Assembly: GCA_030037515.1 (NCBI GenBank)
Contig: JASHRE010000371.1
Location: forward strand, 1 to 11,318
Direction: 5' to 3'
Length of the DNA stretch: 11,318 bases
From: Candidatus Sulfotelmatobacter sp.
GTDB taxonomy: Bacteria > Acidobacteriota > Terriglobia > Terriglobales > Acidobacteriaceae
Shown in pieces: positions 1-5,467 of the stretch (within the stretch, counting starts at the first letter, position 1; every line of letters starts with the position of its first letter). The notes beneath the pieces were generated by a model. The model saw only the letters and a list, made by a program, of their open reading frames with translations, was not told where the DNA came from and did not search any database. Both the position numbers and the translations under genes were made by a program.

Positions 1-465
1 CTGGAGAAGGGCGATTACGTCGTGGGCATGGCGACAACCAGGAAGCCGGATGCTCCGCCGGTACCCGCCGAAAAAGTGGTCGAAGGCGAATCCGAAGCCA
101 TCGACGAAACCCTCAAGGGCGACCTGATCCTCTCCGTTACCGAGAATGGATTCGGCAAGCGCACGGCGGCGGACGAATATCGTTTGACGAACCGCGGCGG
201 CAAAGGGGTAATCAACGTTAAGACGACGGAGCGCACGGGCAAAGTGGTGAGCATCGCGCAGGTCGACGAAACATCGCAGGTGATGCTGATCAGTCATTAC
301 GGCAAGATCATCCGCATGGATTCGACCACCATTCGAGAATCCGGGCGCAACGCTCAAGGCGTCCGCCTGCTGCACATGGAGCCCGGCGATCGCGTTGCGG
401 CAGCAGTGGTCATCGCGCCCGAAGAAGAAGGAAACGGCGGCAACAGCGGAACGCTGATTCAGTAG
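1..465 (+). CDS. gyrA: DNA gyrase subunit A, C-terminal fragment
   Basis: This is the last 154 codons of a gene that begins upstream; the frame is open from base 1 and ends at TAG 463-465. GyrA is the breakage-reunion subunit of the gyrase A2B2 complex, which introduces negative supercoils using ATP; its C-terminal beta-pinwheel wraps DNA. What is visible is the end of that pinwheel: the blade motif ILSVTENGFGKRT (fragment residues 43-55), then the Arg-Gly-Gly-Lys-Gly turn typical of gyrase blades (residues 65-69), then LISHYGKIIRMD and GRNAQGVRLL in the last blade. The tail (EEEGNGGNSGTLIQ) is acidic and Gly/Asn-rich, as GyrA tails often are. ParC/GrlA is the main alternative, but the well-kept blade motifs favour GyrA. 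The gene converges with the flavoprotein gene downstream, with 145 bases between the two stop codons. Confidence 0.93.
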   Translation: MEKGDYVVGMATTRKPDAPPVPAEKVVEGESEAIDETLKGDLILSVTENGFGKRTAADEYRLTNRGGKGVINVKTTERTGKVVSIAQVDETSQVMLISHYGKIIRMDSTTIRESGRNAQGVRLLHMEPGDRVAAAVVIAPEEEGNGGNSGTLIQ

Positions 466-471
466 GGTCGC

Positions 472-558
472 GTGGTGGGGCACTCTTGCTTGCCTCGGCC
501 CCATAGCCGATCAGCCATTAACCACATGACGTGGGCCGGGCACGAATGCCCGCACCAC
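472..558. repeat. Imperfect inverted repeat between convergent genes
   Basis: In the 145-base gap between gyrA and the flavoprotein gene, the arm at 472-482 (GTGGTGGGGCA) pairs with 547-558 (TGCCCGCACCAC) with a single bulged base. Nested inside is a perfect hairpin at 538-551, GGGCA-cgaa-TGCCC. There is no T-run on either side, so an intrinsic terminator is not clear, although the location between two stop codons would suit a bidirectional one. A second small imperfect palindrome lies at 577-593, built around two CTAG tetramers. The form is that of a dispersed intergenic palindrome, but only one full copy is seen here. Confidence 0.5.
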
Positions 559-610
559 ACTGGCAGCGTCAGCCGTCGGTCTAGCTCTAGCCGAGGCGAT
601 TCGGCCACTG

Positions 611-1144
611 TCAGGCTTTGGCGTCAAATTTCCAGCGGGTTGCGGTGTTGGGAAAATCCTTCTCTGTCCAAGCCAGGACGGTTCGAGGCCGCACGGAATA
701 GAACACGGCTTCCGGGACGACCATGAGCGGCATTTTGTATTTTTCGCGCGAAGCCGCGTCCAGCTTCTTGAGGATCGTCTGATCCGAGATATCGACTTCT
801 GCAGCAGCGCCTTCGAGGATGATGACGTCGTCTCCAGATTCAAGATGCACGGAAACTGCTGGATTTTTCGCCAGATTGAGAGCTTTGCGAGACGAACGCG
901 CCGTTCCGAAGATGACTTGCCCGTCGATCCAAAACCCCCAGACGGGAATTGAATGCGGACGGCCATCCGGTCGCGTGGTGCAAATCCAGTAGTTGCGGGA
1001 CTTCTTGAGTCTCTGTTCTGCGTGGCTGAACGGGAGATATTTGCTGTGCCTTTTCAGTCCATATAAGGGCGGGACGTCGGGCGAACCAACCTGGATGCCA
1101 TCTGGCCGTTGGGGGTCGGGGTTCAAAGTCCGCGTCTTGCGCAA
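611..1144 (-). CDS. PNPOx-fold (pyridoxamine 5'-phosphate oxidase family) protein
   Basis: The product is a small cytoplasmic split-barrel protein of the pyridoxamine-phosphate-oxidase-like superfamily, whose members bind FMN, F420 or heme. The core run is RNYWICTTRPDGRPHSIPVWG, followed by a strand with 'GTARSSRKALNLAKNPAVSVHLE' character and 'VIILEGAAAEV', the usual order in this family. The true substrate and cofactor cannot be read from sequence; this is not PdxH itself. The start is uncertain because no ATG lies near the conserved part. TTG at 1144 is chosen because GAGGT sits eight bases before it, giving about 177 residues. TTG at 1126 is an alternative. An ATG as far up as 1354 would add a stretch that does not look like protein. 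The gene lies 326 bases downstream of the aldo/keto reductase and on the same strand. Confidence 0.8.
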   Translation of the reverse strand: MRKTRTLNPDPQRPDGIQVGSPDVPPLYGLKRHSKYLPFSHAEQRLKKSRNYWICTTRPDGRPHSIPVWGFWIDGQVIFGTARSSRKALNLAKNPAVSVHLESGDDVIILEGAAAEVDISDQTILKKLDAASREKYKMPLMVVPEAVFYSVRPRTVLAWTEKDFPNTATRWKFDAKA

Positions 1145-1470
1145 GGTTTCAGACCTCGAAAAATCAGCGGCTATTTTACTCGCACTCGAAAACTGGTCCG
1201 ATGGTTTCTGTTTCACCGCTTGGGTTTTGCCCGTTTTTCGCCGGGCACCCGCGCACGGCTTGCGCATGGGCCGCATTCTTGCGCCGCCACGGCTGCAGAG
1301 CAATCCTGCCTCCCAATTTTTCTGGCCCGCCATAGCCGTGACACACTTCGCCACGCCCGCTGGTTTCGTTTGTTTTCGACCCGACCCGGCGGTGAAAACG
1401 CCGGGCTACCGGGGCGCAGTTCCTTTATCGCCGGGCTGCCCTCGGCTTGTCCTAACTGCACAGCAGGCCT
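1145..1470. other. Gene-free stretch between reductase and flavoprotein genes
   Basis: These 326 bases hold no convincing gene on either strand. They carry several GC-rich hairpins. The best is a perfect 7-base-pair stem at 1385-1405 (CCCGGCG, seven-base loop, CGCCGGG). A second half-copy of its arm, CGCCGGGCTG, appears near 1429-1438, and a weaker 5-base-pair stem lies at 1229-1246. Reading leftwards this is the region downstream of the aldo/keto reductase stop. No T-run follows the stems, so they are described only as palindromes. Confidence 0.5.
1385..1405. repeat. Perfect GC-rich hairpin, probable dispersed palindrome
   Basis: The arms CCCGGCG (1385-1391) and CGCCGGG (1399-1405) are perfectly complementary around the loop GTGAAAA and are followed by CTACC. 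A hairpin of similar style, with an arm containing GGGGGCTAAAGCC, occurs inside selD near 2990-3005. The likeness is in design rather than base-for-base identity, so placing both in one family is an inference. Confidence 0.45.
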
Positions 1471-2463
1471 TCAGCTTTCCACCAAGGCCATCATGTGCTC
1501 GGGATAGCGGCCCCCGGCTGCTGCTGCCCTCGGAAACGCTTCATCGATTCGCCGCAAATCTTCTTTCGTCAGCTTCACGTCCACCGCGGCTACATTTTCT
1601 TCCAGATACTTCCGCCGCTTCGTGCCGGGGATCGGGACAATATCATTGCCTTGCGCCAGCACCCAGGCCAGCGCGAGCTGGGACGGCGTGCATTTTTTCT
1701 CGTGCGCCATTTCCTCGACACGACGCAGGAGATCCAGATTTTTCTGAAAGTTTTCTCCCTGAAACCGCGGCGAGCTGCGGCGATAGTCGTCGGCGGGCAG
1801 ATCCTCGAATTTTCGAAAACGCCCCGCCAGAAATCCTCGGCCTAGCGGACTGTATGCCACGAAACCGATGTGCAATTCGCGGCAGGTGGACAGGACGCCA
1901 TTCGTTTCCGGATCGCGGGTCCACAGCGAATACTCGGTTTCTAGCGCGGCAATCGGATGCACTCTCATGGCGCGCCGCAACGTATTGGGTGAAGCTTCAG
2001 AAAGCCCAAGGCATCGAACCTTGCCTTGCTTCACCAGGGTTGCCATGGCGCCGACGGTTTCTTCGATGGGCGTGTTGGGATCGACGCGGTGCTGATAGTA
2101 AAGATCAATGGTTTCGACGCCGAGGCGCCGCAGACTTCCCTCACACGATGTTTGAATGTAGTCAGGCCTGCCACTCACGCTGCGCCTATTGGGATGCGCG
2201 GGATCGCGGACAATGCCGAACTTGGTGGCCAGCACGACTTTGTCGCGCTTGCCCTTGATGGCGCGGCCCACCAGTTCTTCATTCGTATGAGGGCCATAGA
2301 CATCGGCCGTGTCCAGGAAATTGATGCCCAGTTCGAGGGCCCGGTGAATGCTTGCGATCGATTCGTTGTCGTCGAAGCCGGAATAAAACTCCGACATGCC
2401 CATGCAGCCCAATCCTTCGGCGGAAACCTTCAAACCGCTGCGGCCCAGCTCACGAAATTGCAT
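1471..2463 (-). CDS. Aldo/keto reductase
   Basis: This 330-residue protein is a NADPH-dependent (alpha/beta)8-barrel oxidoreductase that reduces aldehydes and ketones in the cytoplasm. All four members of the catalytic tetrad are in place: Asp51 and Tyr56 in DTADVYG, Lys81 in LATKFG and His125 in DLYYQHRVDP. The N-terminal RELGRSGLKVSAEGLGCMGMS and the C-terminal IVPIPGTKRRKYLEENVAA (cofactor phosphate-binding region) are characteristic of the 'alcohol dehydrogenase-like' AKR11/AKR13-type members. The start is ATG 2463, where similarity begins; a longer open frame reaches 2664 but would overlap selD and add non-conserved residues. Only a weak GGTG precedes the start. The gene follows selD by 104 bases with a hairpin between, so co-transcription is possible but not evident. 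The physiological substrate is unknown. Confidence 0.92.
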   Translation of the reverse strand: MQFRELGRSGLKVSAEGLGCMGMSEFYSGFDDNESIASIHRALELGINFLDTADVYGPHTNEELVGRAIKGKRDKVVLATKFGIVRDPAHPNRRSVSGRPDYIQTSCEGSLRRLGVETIDLYYQHRVDPNTPIEETVGAMATLVKQGKVRCLGLSEASPNTLRRAMRVHPIAALETEYSLWTRDPETNGVLSTCRELHIGFVAYSPLGRGFLAGRFRKFEDLPADDYRRSSPRFQGENFQKNLDLLRRVEEMAHEKKCTPSQLALAWVLAQGNDIVPIPGTKRRKYLEENVAAVDVKLTKEDLRRIDEAFPRAAAAGGRYPEHMMALVES

Positions 2464-2542
2464 GATTGCACCAATAGGAGATCGACAGCCAGTGGTTACC
2501 AAATAGATGCCTGAAACTGCAATCGGGATCGGAAAATGCGTC

Positions 2543-2562
2543 CGCGGGCGAGCGCGCCCGCG
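2543..2562 (-). terminator. Hairpin just after selD stop, possible weak terminator
   Basis: Five bases after the selD stop (reading leftwards) there is a perfect 8-base-pair stem with a four-base loop: GCGGGCG at 2544-2550 against CGCCCGC at 2555-2561, plus an outer C-G pair. Downstream on the minus strand comes ACGCATTTTCC, which has only a short T-run. It could end or attenuate transcription before the aldo/keto reductase gene, or simply protect the 3' end of the message. Confidence 0.4.
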
Positions 2563-2567
2563 CCGCA

Positions 2568-3821
2568 CTACTTCAAAATTCGAATTAGCGGCTTTTGCTG
2601 CGGCAGAACTTCTCCGATCTGGACCGCCGCGACGCCGGCTGCGTTGAGAGTTCTCACCAGACACTGTCCATCGGGCGTGGAAATCAGCAGACCTCCGGCC
2701 GTTTGAGGATCAAACAGCAGCGCTTTCACATCTTCTGGAATTGCAGCGTCGTATTCGACCACGCACTCGGCGAAATCGCGATTATTTTTCAGTCCGCCGG
2801 GGATATAGCCCGCGTGCACGCATTCGAGCGCGCCTTCCAGCAAGGGGATTGCAGAAGCCCAGATTCTAAGCGATACGCCGGATGCGAGCGCCATTTCGCG
2901 GGCGTGGCCGATCAGGCCGAAGCCAGTGATGTCGGTCATGGAATGAACAGTAAAACGGACCTCGGACTTCGGACCCCCGACCTCGACTGCGGGGGCTAAA
3001 GCCGCGGAAAATTCTGGCGCGCTCCGGCGGCCCTGCAGGCCCGCGCTTGCACGGTTGCTGGGGAGTGCCTTCCTTCCACCCTCATCAGCATCGCTAGCTC
3101 TTGGTTGTTGGCCATTGCCCGAGCGTTGCCCGGCCGAACCGGCAGGCGAGGCTGTCCCAACCTGGCCGGTGGTGATGATTTCGGCGGCGCACTTGTTCAA
3201 CGTCGTCATGGATCGAACGGCGGCGTCGATCCACCTCGGCTCTGCGTTGCCTTGCTTGATCGCGGTCGAGATCACGCCGGTGCCGATGGCTTTGGTCAGG
3301 ATCAGCGCATCGCCGGGCCTCGCACCAGCATTTGCCAGGACTTTCATCGGATGCACCATCCCGGTCACGGAGTATCCGAACTTGGTTTCTTGGTCGCGAA
3401 TGCTGTGCCCGCCCACGACGGTGCATCCGGCTTCGATCATCTTCGACAAGCCGCCGGCGAGGATGCGCTCCAGAATCTCGAGATCCGCTTTCTCGGGAAA
3501 ACAAACCAGCGCGAGCGCAGTGAGCGGACGGCCGCCCATGGCGTAGACGTCGCTGAGAGAGTTGGCGGCGGCGATCTGGCCGAAGGTGTAGGGATCGTCA
3601 ACGATGGGCGTGAAGAAGTCGACGGTTTGCACCAGCGCCAGGTCGGGCGCGATCTGATACACGCCGGCGTCGTCGGCGTGATCGAAGCCGACCAGCACGT
3701 TCGGATCCTGTTGCCGGGCTAATTTCCCAAGCACCTTGTCCAGCGCCGCCGGACTCAGCTTGGAAGCTCAACCCGCAGCTTTCACCGACTCCGTCAGGCG
3801 AAACGGTTTCGTTTCCGGCAC
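2568..3821 (-). CDS. selD: Selenide, water dikinase (selenophosphate synthase), selenocysteine-containing
   Basis: SelD makes selenophosphate from selenide and ATP, the selenium donor for selenocysteine and 2-selenouridine. The chosen frame starts at GTG 3821 and reads through an in-frame TGA at 3770-3768, giving 417 residues. The start region reads ...FRLTESVKAAG-U-ASKLSPAALDKVL, matching the family pattern GAG(C/U)xxKLSP: Sec18 and Lys21 have the spacing of E. coli Cys17 and Lys20. Other family motifs follow: DDAGVY, TVDFFTPIVDDPYTFGQIAA, DVYAMGG, CTVVGGHSI, TDITGFGL and DPQTAGGLL. Starting at GTG 3734 instead would remove the catalytic residue and its glycine-rich loop. Another TGA at 3848-3846 closes the frame upstream, and GTG 3821 is the only usual start codon between. 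The protein is about 70 residues longer than usual because of an insertion (residues about 218-291) before the TDITGFGL motif. No Shine-Dalgarno is seen. No selA, selB or selC lies in the window, so decoding depends on genes elsewhere. Confidence 0.9.
2949..3170 (-). repeat. In-frame insertion in selD made of intergenic-type repeats
   Basis: About 222 bases (74 codons) separate the conserved SelD blocks MTTLNKCAAEI and VHSMTDITGFGL, which in ordinary family members are only a few residues apart. The insert is low-complexity at protein level (rich in Ala, Gly, Ser, Arg, Pro). At DNA level it contains a heptamer array at 2957-2984 (GGACCTC, GGACTTC and variants), a GGGGGCTAAAGCC-type palindrome near 2990-3005, a GGCC-CTGCA-GGCC palindrome at 3029-3041, and a second heptamer array at 3097-3117 (GCTCTTG, GTTGTTG and a variant). 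It carries no stop codon in the selD frame. It is too short and lacks the ends expected of an intein. The exact edges are judged from protein motifs and may be off by a few codons. Confidence 0.7.
3724..3765 (-). promoter_or_regulatory. Candidate bacterial SECIS hairpin in selD mRNA
   Basis: Two bases after the UGA codon the minus-strand RNA can form a long stem-loop. The lower stem is TTCCAAGC (3765-3758) with GCTTGGGAA (3732-3724), 8 pairs with one bulged G. An internal loop is followed by the upper stem GTCC (3754-3751) with GGAC (3741-3738). The nine-base apical loop GGCGGCGCT (3750-3742) begins 17 bases after the UGA. Known bacterial SECIS elements lie directly downstream of UGA within the coding region and bind SelB through a small apical stem-loop with conserved G/U positions. 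The loop here has the GG and a U, but its fit to the organism's SelB cannot be judged. Folding was done by eye. Confidence 0.6.
3768..3770 (-). other. In-frame UGA codon, probable selenocysteine (Sec18 of SelD)
   Basis: The TGA interrupts an otherwise conserved SelD N-terminus exactly at the position of the catalytic Cys/Sec of the family. On both sides the frame continues with family-like residues (LTESVKAAG before, ASKLSP after), so a nonsense mutation or sequencing error at random is less likely than recoding. Many bacterial and animal SelD proteins are known to have Sec here. Confidence 0.85.
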
Positions 3822-3827
3822 GAAGTC

Positions 3828-3833
3828 ATTGTA
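3828..3833 (-). promoter_or_regulatory. TACAAT -10 hexamer of selD, probable leaderless start
   Basis: TACAAT lies at 3833-3828 and is followed by exactly six bases (GACTTC) before GTG 3821. A transcription start six to seven bases past a -10 hexamer would fall on the start codon itself, which agrees with the lack of a ribosome binding site. No convincing -35 is seen at 16-18 bases spacing. Confidence 0.5.
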
Positions 3834-3881
3834 AAAGATTTTTCATTGCCCATTCGTGCGGTCAGCTTGTTGCGCCGTTTT

Positions 3882-4760
3882 TCAAGGCGTGGACCGCAAG
3901 ACGAAACTGAGTCCGCGAGCCGCGTTGTTGCGCACCGTTTCTTGCAGATCCAGCGCCTCAACCGGGATGTGGCTTCGCGTGCCGTCGCGGCTCACGTACT
4001 CGATGTAACCATCGGCGAGCCAATAATCCGTTACCGTGCGCTCGGCTCCATTTGTCAATATCAGGAGAAACAGGCGTGGATCCAGATCCTGGCCGCGGAC
4101 GGGCCGCGCAGGAGTCTGGGTATCGTTTTGCCCATCGGCTGGCGGTTCAGATTCCGCCGCAGGCGCAACCATCATGTCTTCCCAATCGACCCCGTCCGAT
4201 GGACTCGCCGTGCCGTCGCCAAATCCCGGGTCAAAAGGAAACCAATCGAATCCGGCGGCGAAACATAACAGCGGCCAGGCGGGCTCGAAAAAACACACCT
4301 GACTAAATCCGTTGAAAACGCAGCCCGAGCCGGGGAAGCGGCGAAAGCGGTAGGAGAAAAAGTCGGGTTGACGACTGAAGTCATCATAGGTTGAAAAGCG
4401 CTCGGGCGCCGAACGGAATGGCCAGCGCGACGGAATGGTGCGAATGTACGTGGAAGCAATGCCGTGGATCCGATTTCTGCTCGCAATCATGTCCGCCGGG
4501 CGGAGGTCGTTTGCCATGTTGGCGGAAACCGCTGGGTCGGGATTCGAGCGCTTTCGACCGAAGTGCAACCAGCCCCAGCGGCCGGCGGTATGACCTGCCC
4601 CGGCATGTGCGTGCGAGGAATGTCCGCCGCCGAAGTGATTGCCTCCCCCATGCCCGCCTCCGCCGCCGTGTTGTGCCTGCGTCGAAGCCACCAGACAGAG
4701 CGACGCCGCCAGTAGGATCCAGACATTGCGCATCGGGCGCGAAGGGAGGGTCTTGGGCAT
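3882..4760 (-). CDS. Secreted Gly/His-rich protein of unknown function
   Basis: This is a protein of about 292 residues with a clear Sec signal peptide: basic MRN, then hydrophobic VWILLAASLCLVAS, then TQA-Q as the likely cleavage site. The mature N-terminus is a low-complexity region rich in Gly and His (HGGGGGHGGGNHFGGGHSSH), which might bind metal ions but is unproven. A middle section is rich in Phe, Pro, Trp and Asp and has several cysteines. The C-terminal 65 residues form a compact block, with LFLLILTNGAERTVTDYWLADGY followed by IPVEALDLQETV. From memory, that pattern recurs at the end of secreted acidobacterial proteins of unknown function. ATG 4760 is used; TTG 4775 and ATG 4733 (directly at the signal peptide) are alternatives, none with a good ribosome binding site. 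The gene lies 63 bases after the DUF2393-like gene and 60 bases before selD, on the same strand. Confidence 0.75.
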   Translation of the reverse strand: MPKTLPSRPMRNVWILLAASLCLVASTQAQHGGGGGHGGGNHFGGGHSSHAHAGAGHTAGRWGWLHFGRKRSNPDPAVSANMANDLRPADMIASRNRIHGIASTYIRTIPSRWPFRSAPERFSTYDDFSRQPDFFSYRFRRFPGSGCVFNGFSQVCFFEPAWPLLCFAAGFDWFPFDPGFGDGTASPSDGVDWEDMMVAPAAESEPPADGQNDTQTPARPVRGQDLDPRLFLLILTNGAERTVTDYWLADGYIEYVSRDGTRSHIPVEALDLQETVRNNAARGLSFVLRSTP

Positions 4761-4788
4761 AGCTGGCCCATCCAACGAACGTGCTCTC

Positions 4789-4794
4789 AGTGTA
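4789..4794 (-). promoter_or_regulatory. Possible -10 hexamer TACACT before secreted-protein gene
   Basis: TACACT at 4794-4789 fits the TAnnnT pattern and would place a transcript start near 4782, about 20 bases before ATG 4760. No -35 is recognisable at the right distance. It lies in the short gap after the DUF2393-like gene, so the gene may instead depend on read-through. Confidence 0.25.
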
Positions 4795-4823
4795 CTCTTG
4801 TGTTTGCGCGGGGTATTGCCGGC

Positions 4824-5330
4824 TTACTTGGTGGTCACAGCCACTATGCGGATTTCCGGATACTGCCGGTTCCATTGCGCAGAAATGTGATCAAAAGTCA
4901 GGCGAAAGGGCTGGTTCTGGCCGGGCCCGAGCGGAGAAATGCTTAAGTCGACGGCTTCCGGATAAGGGCCGGTCGTTCTCAGGACGCGAAGCGGGACATC
5001 CGGCTCGTCTTGCGCCATCTGTCCGACTTCATCTTTGAAGACAACTTCGACCACCAGGTGCGTCACCGTTTTATCGCCGGAATTGGTGACCGTGCCGTCG
5101 ATGTAGCTCACGGTGGATCCCACAAAATTTTCGGCTGCGCTCATTTTGAAATCGGAAAATCTCAGGTTGGCCGCATAGGGTGAAACTGTTTTTGCTGCTT
5201 TTGGCGGCTGGCGCAGCAGGAAGGCAATGCCTAACATGACCGCGATCACTCCCGCCACGGCGGCAAAAATGATCAGCTTGCTCGAATCGCGTTCTTCGGC
5301 GGCCGGAGTCTGCTGGTCCGGACTGTTCAT
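4824..5330 (-). CDS. Membrane-anchored DUF2393-like protein
   Basis: This 168-residue protein has a charged N-terminal tail, a single membrane helix at about residues 19-39 (LIIFAAVAGVIAVMLGIAFLL) and an extracytoplasmic domain. The domain pattern includes DFKMSAAENFVGSTVSYIDG, TNSGDKTVTHLVVEVVFKD and PGQNQPFRLTFDHISAQWN. That resembles the beta-sandwich proteins catalogued as DUF2393, which are common in Acidobacteria; the family name is from memory and the function is unknown. The ATG at 5330 has no Shine-Dalgarno, but TACAAT stands six bases before it with a good -35, so a leaderless message is likely. It is the first gene of the leftward run ending at the flavoprotein gene, and it diverges from the GT39 gene with 137 bases between. 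Confidence 0.8.
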   Translation of the reverse strand: MNSPDQQTPAAEERDSSKLIIFAAVAGVIAVMLGIAFLLRQPPKAAKTVSPYAANLRFSDFKMSAAENFVGSTVSYIDGTVTNSGDKTVTHLVVEVVFKDEVGQMAQDEPDVPLRVLRTTGPYPEAVDLSISPLGPGQNQPFRLTFDHISAQWNRQYPEIRIVAVTTK

Positions 5331-5336
5331 GTGGCG

Positions 5337-5365
5337 ATTGTAGGCTTAGGAAAGTGCATTGTCGA
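5337..5365 (-). promoter_or_regulatory. Sigma-70-type promoter of the DUF2393-like gene
   Basis: The minus strand has TCGACA (5365-5360, five of six matches to TTGACA), a 17-base spacer, then TACAAT (5342-5337, five of six matches to TATAAT). Six bases later comes ATG 5330. This is the best promoter in the window, and its geometry puts the transcript start at or next to the start codon. Confidence 0.65.
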
Positions 5366-5409
5366 TTTCGCGCGCGCCGCACCAAGGTGCTCAGCAGATT
5401 CGGACGCAG

Positions 5410-5437
5410 TTGCACGCTGGGAACTTTCGTGGACAAT
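5410..5437 (+). promoter_or_regulatory. Possible promoter of the GT39 gene
   Basis: TTGCAC (5410-5415) and GACAAT (5432-5437) are separated by 16 bases. They would start a transcript near 5444, leaving a short leader that contains the AAGGAG of the GT39 gene. The -10 match is only four of six. Confidence 0.3.
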
Positions 5438-5455
5438 GCTACGTACCTCGCCGAT

Positions 5456-5461
5456 AAGGAG
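5456..5461 (+). promoter_or_regulatory. Ribosome binding site fixing the GT39 start
   Basis: AAGGAG lies six bases (TACTGC) before GTG 5468. This is a near-perfect Shine-Dalgarno at good spacing and decides the start against the ATG at 5354, whose added residues are not hydrophobic or conserved in style. Confidence 0.8.
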
Positions 5462-5467
5462 TACTGC

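Noticed and set aside
993..2258. Long plus-strand open frame opposite the flavoprotein and aldo/keto reductase genes
   Set aside because: Its translation is Arg/Pro/Cys-rich with no motif. The opposite strand encodes a reductase with a complete catalytic tetrad.
2949..3170. The SelD insert as an intein
   Set aside because: At about 74 residues it is far too short, has no Cys/Ser at its start and no His-Asn end, and is low-complexity.
3105..3722. Plus-strand open frame opposite selD
   Set aside because: The minus strand carries clear SelD motifs over the same bases; the plus frame has none.
3732..3734. GTG 3734 as the start of SelD
   Set aside because: It would remove the catalytic residue, the following Lys and the glycine-rich loop, all of which are readable in the same frame upstream through a UGA.
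5354..5467. N-terminal extension of the GT39 protein from ATG 5354
   Set aside because: A near-perfect AAGGAG before GTG 5468 fixes the start, and the extension would cover the divergent promoter region.
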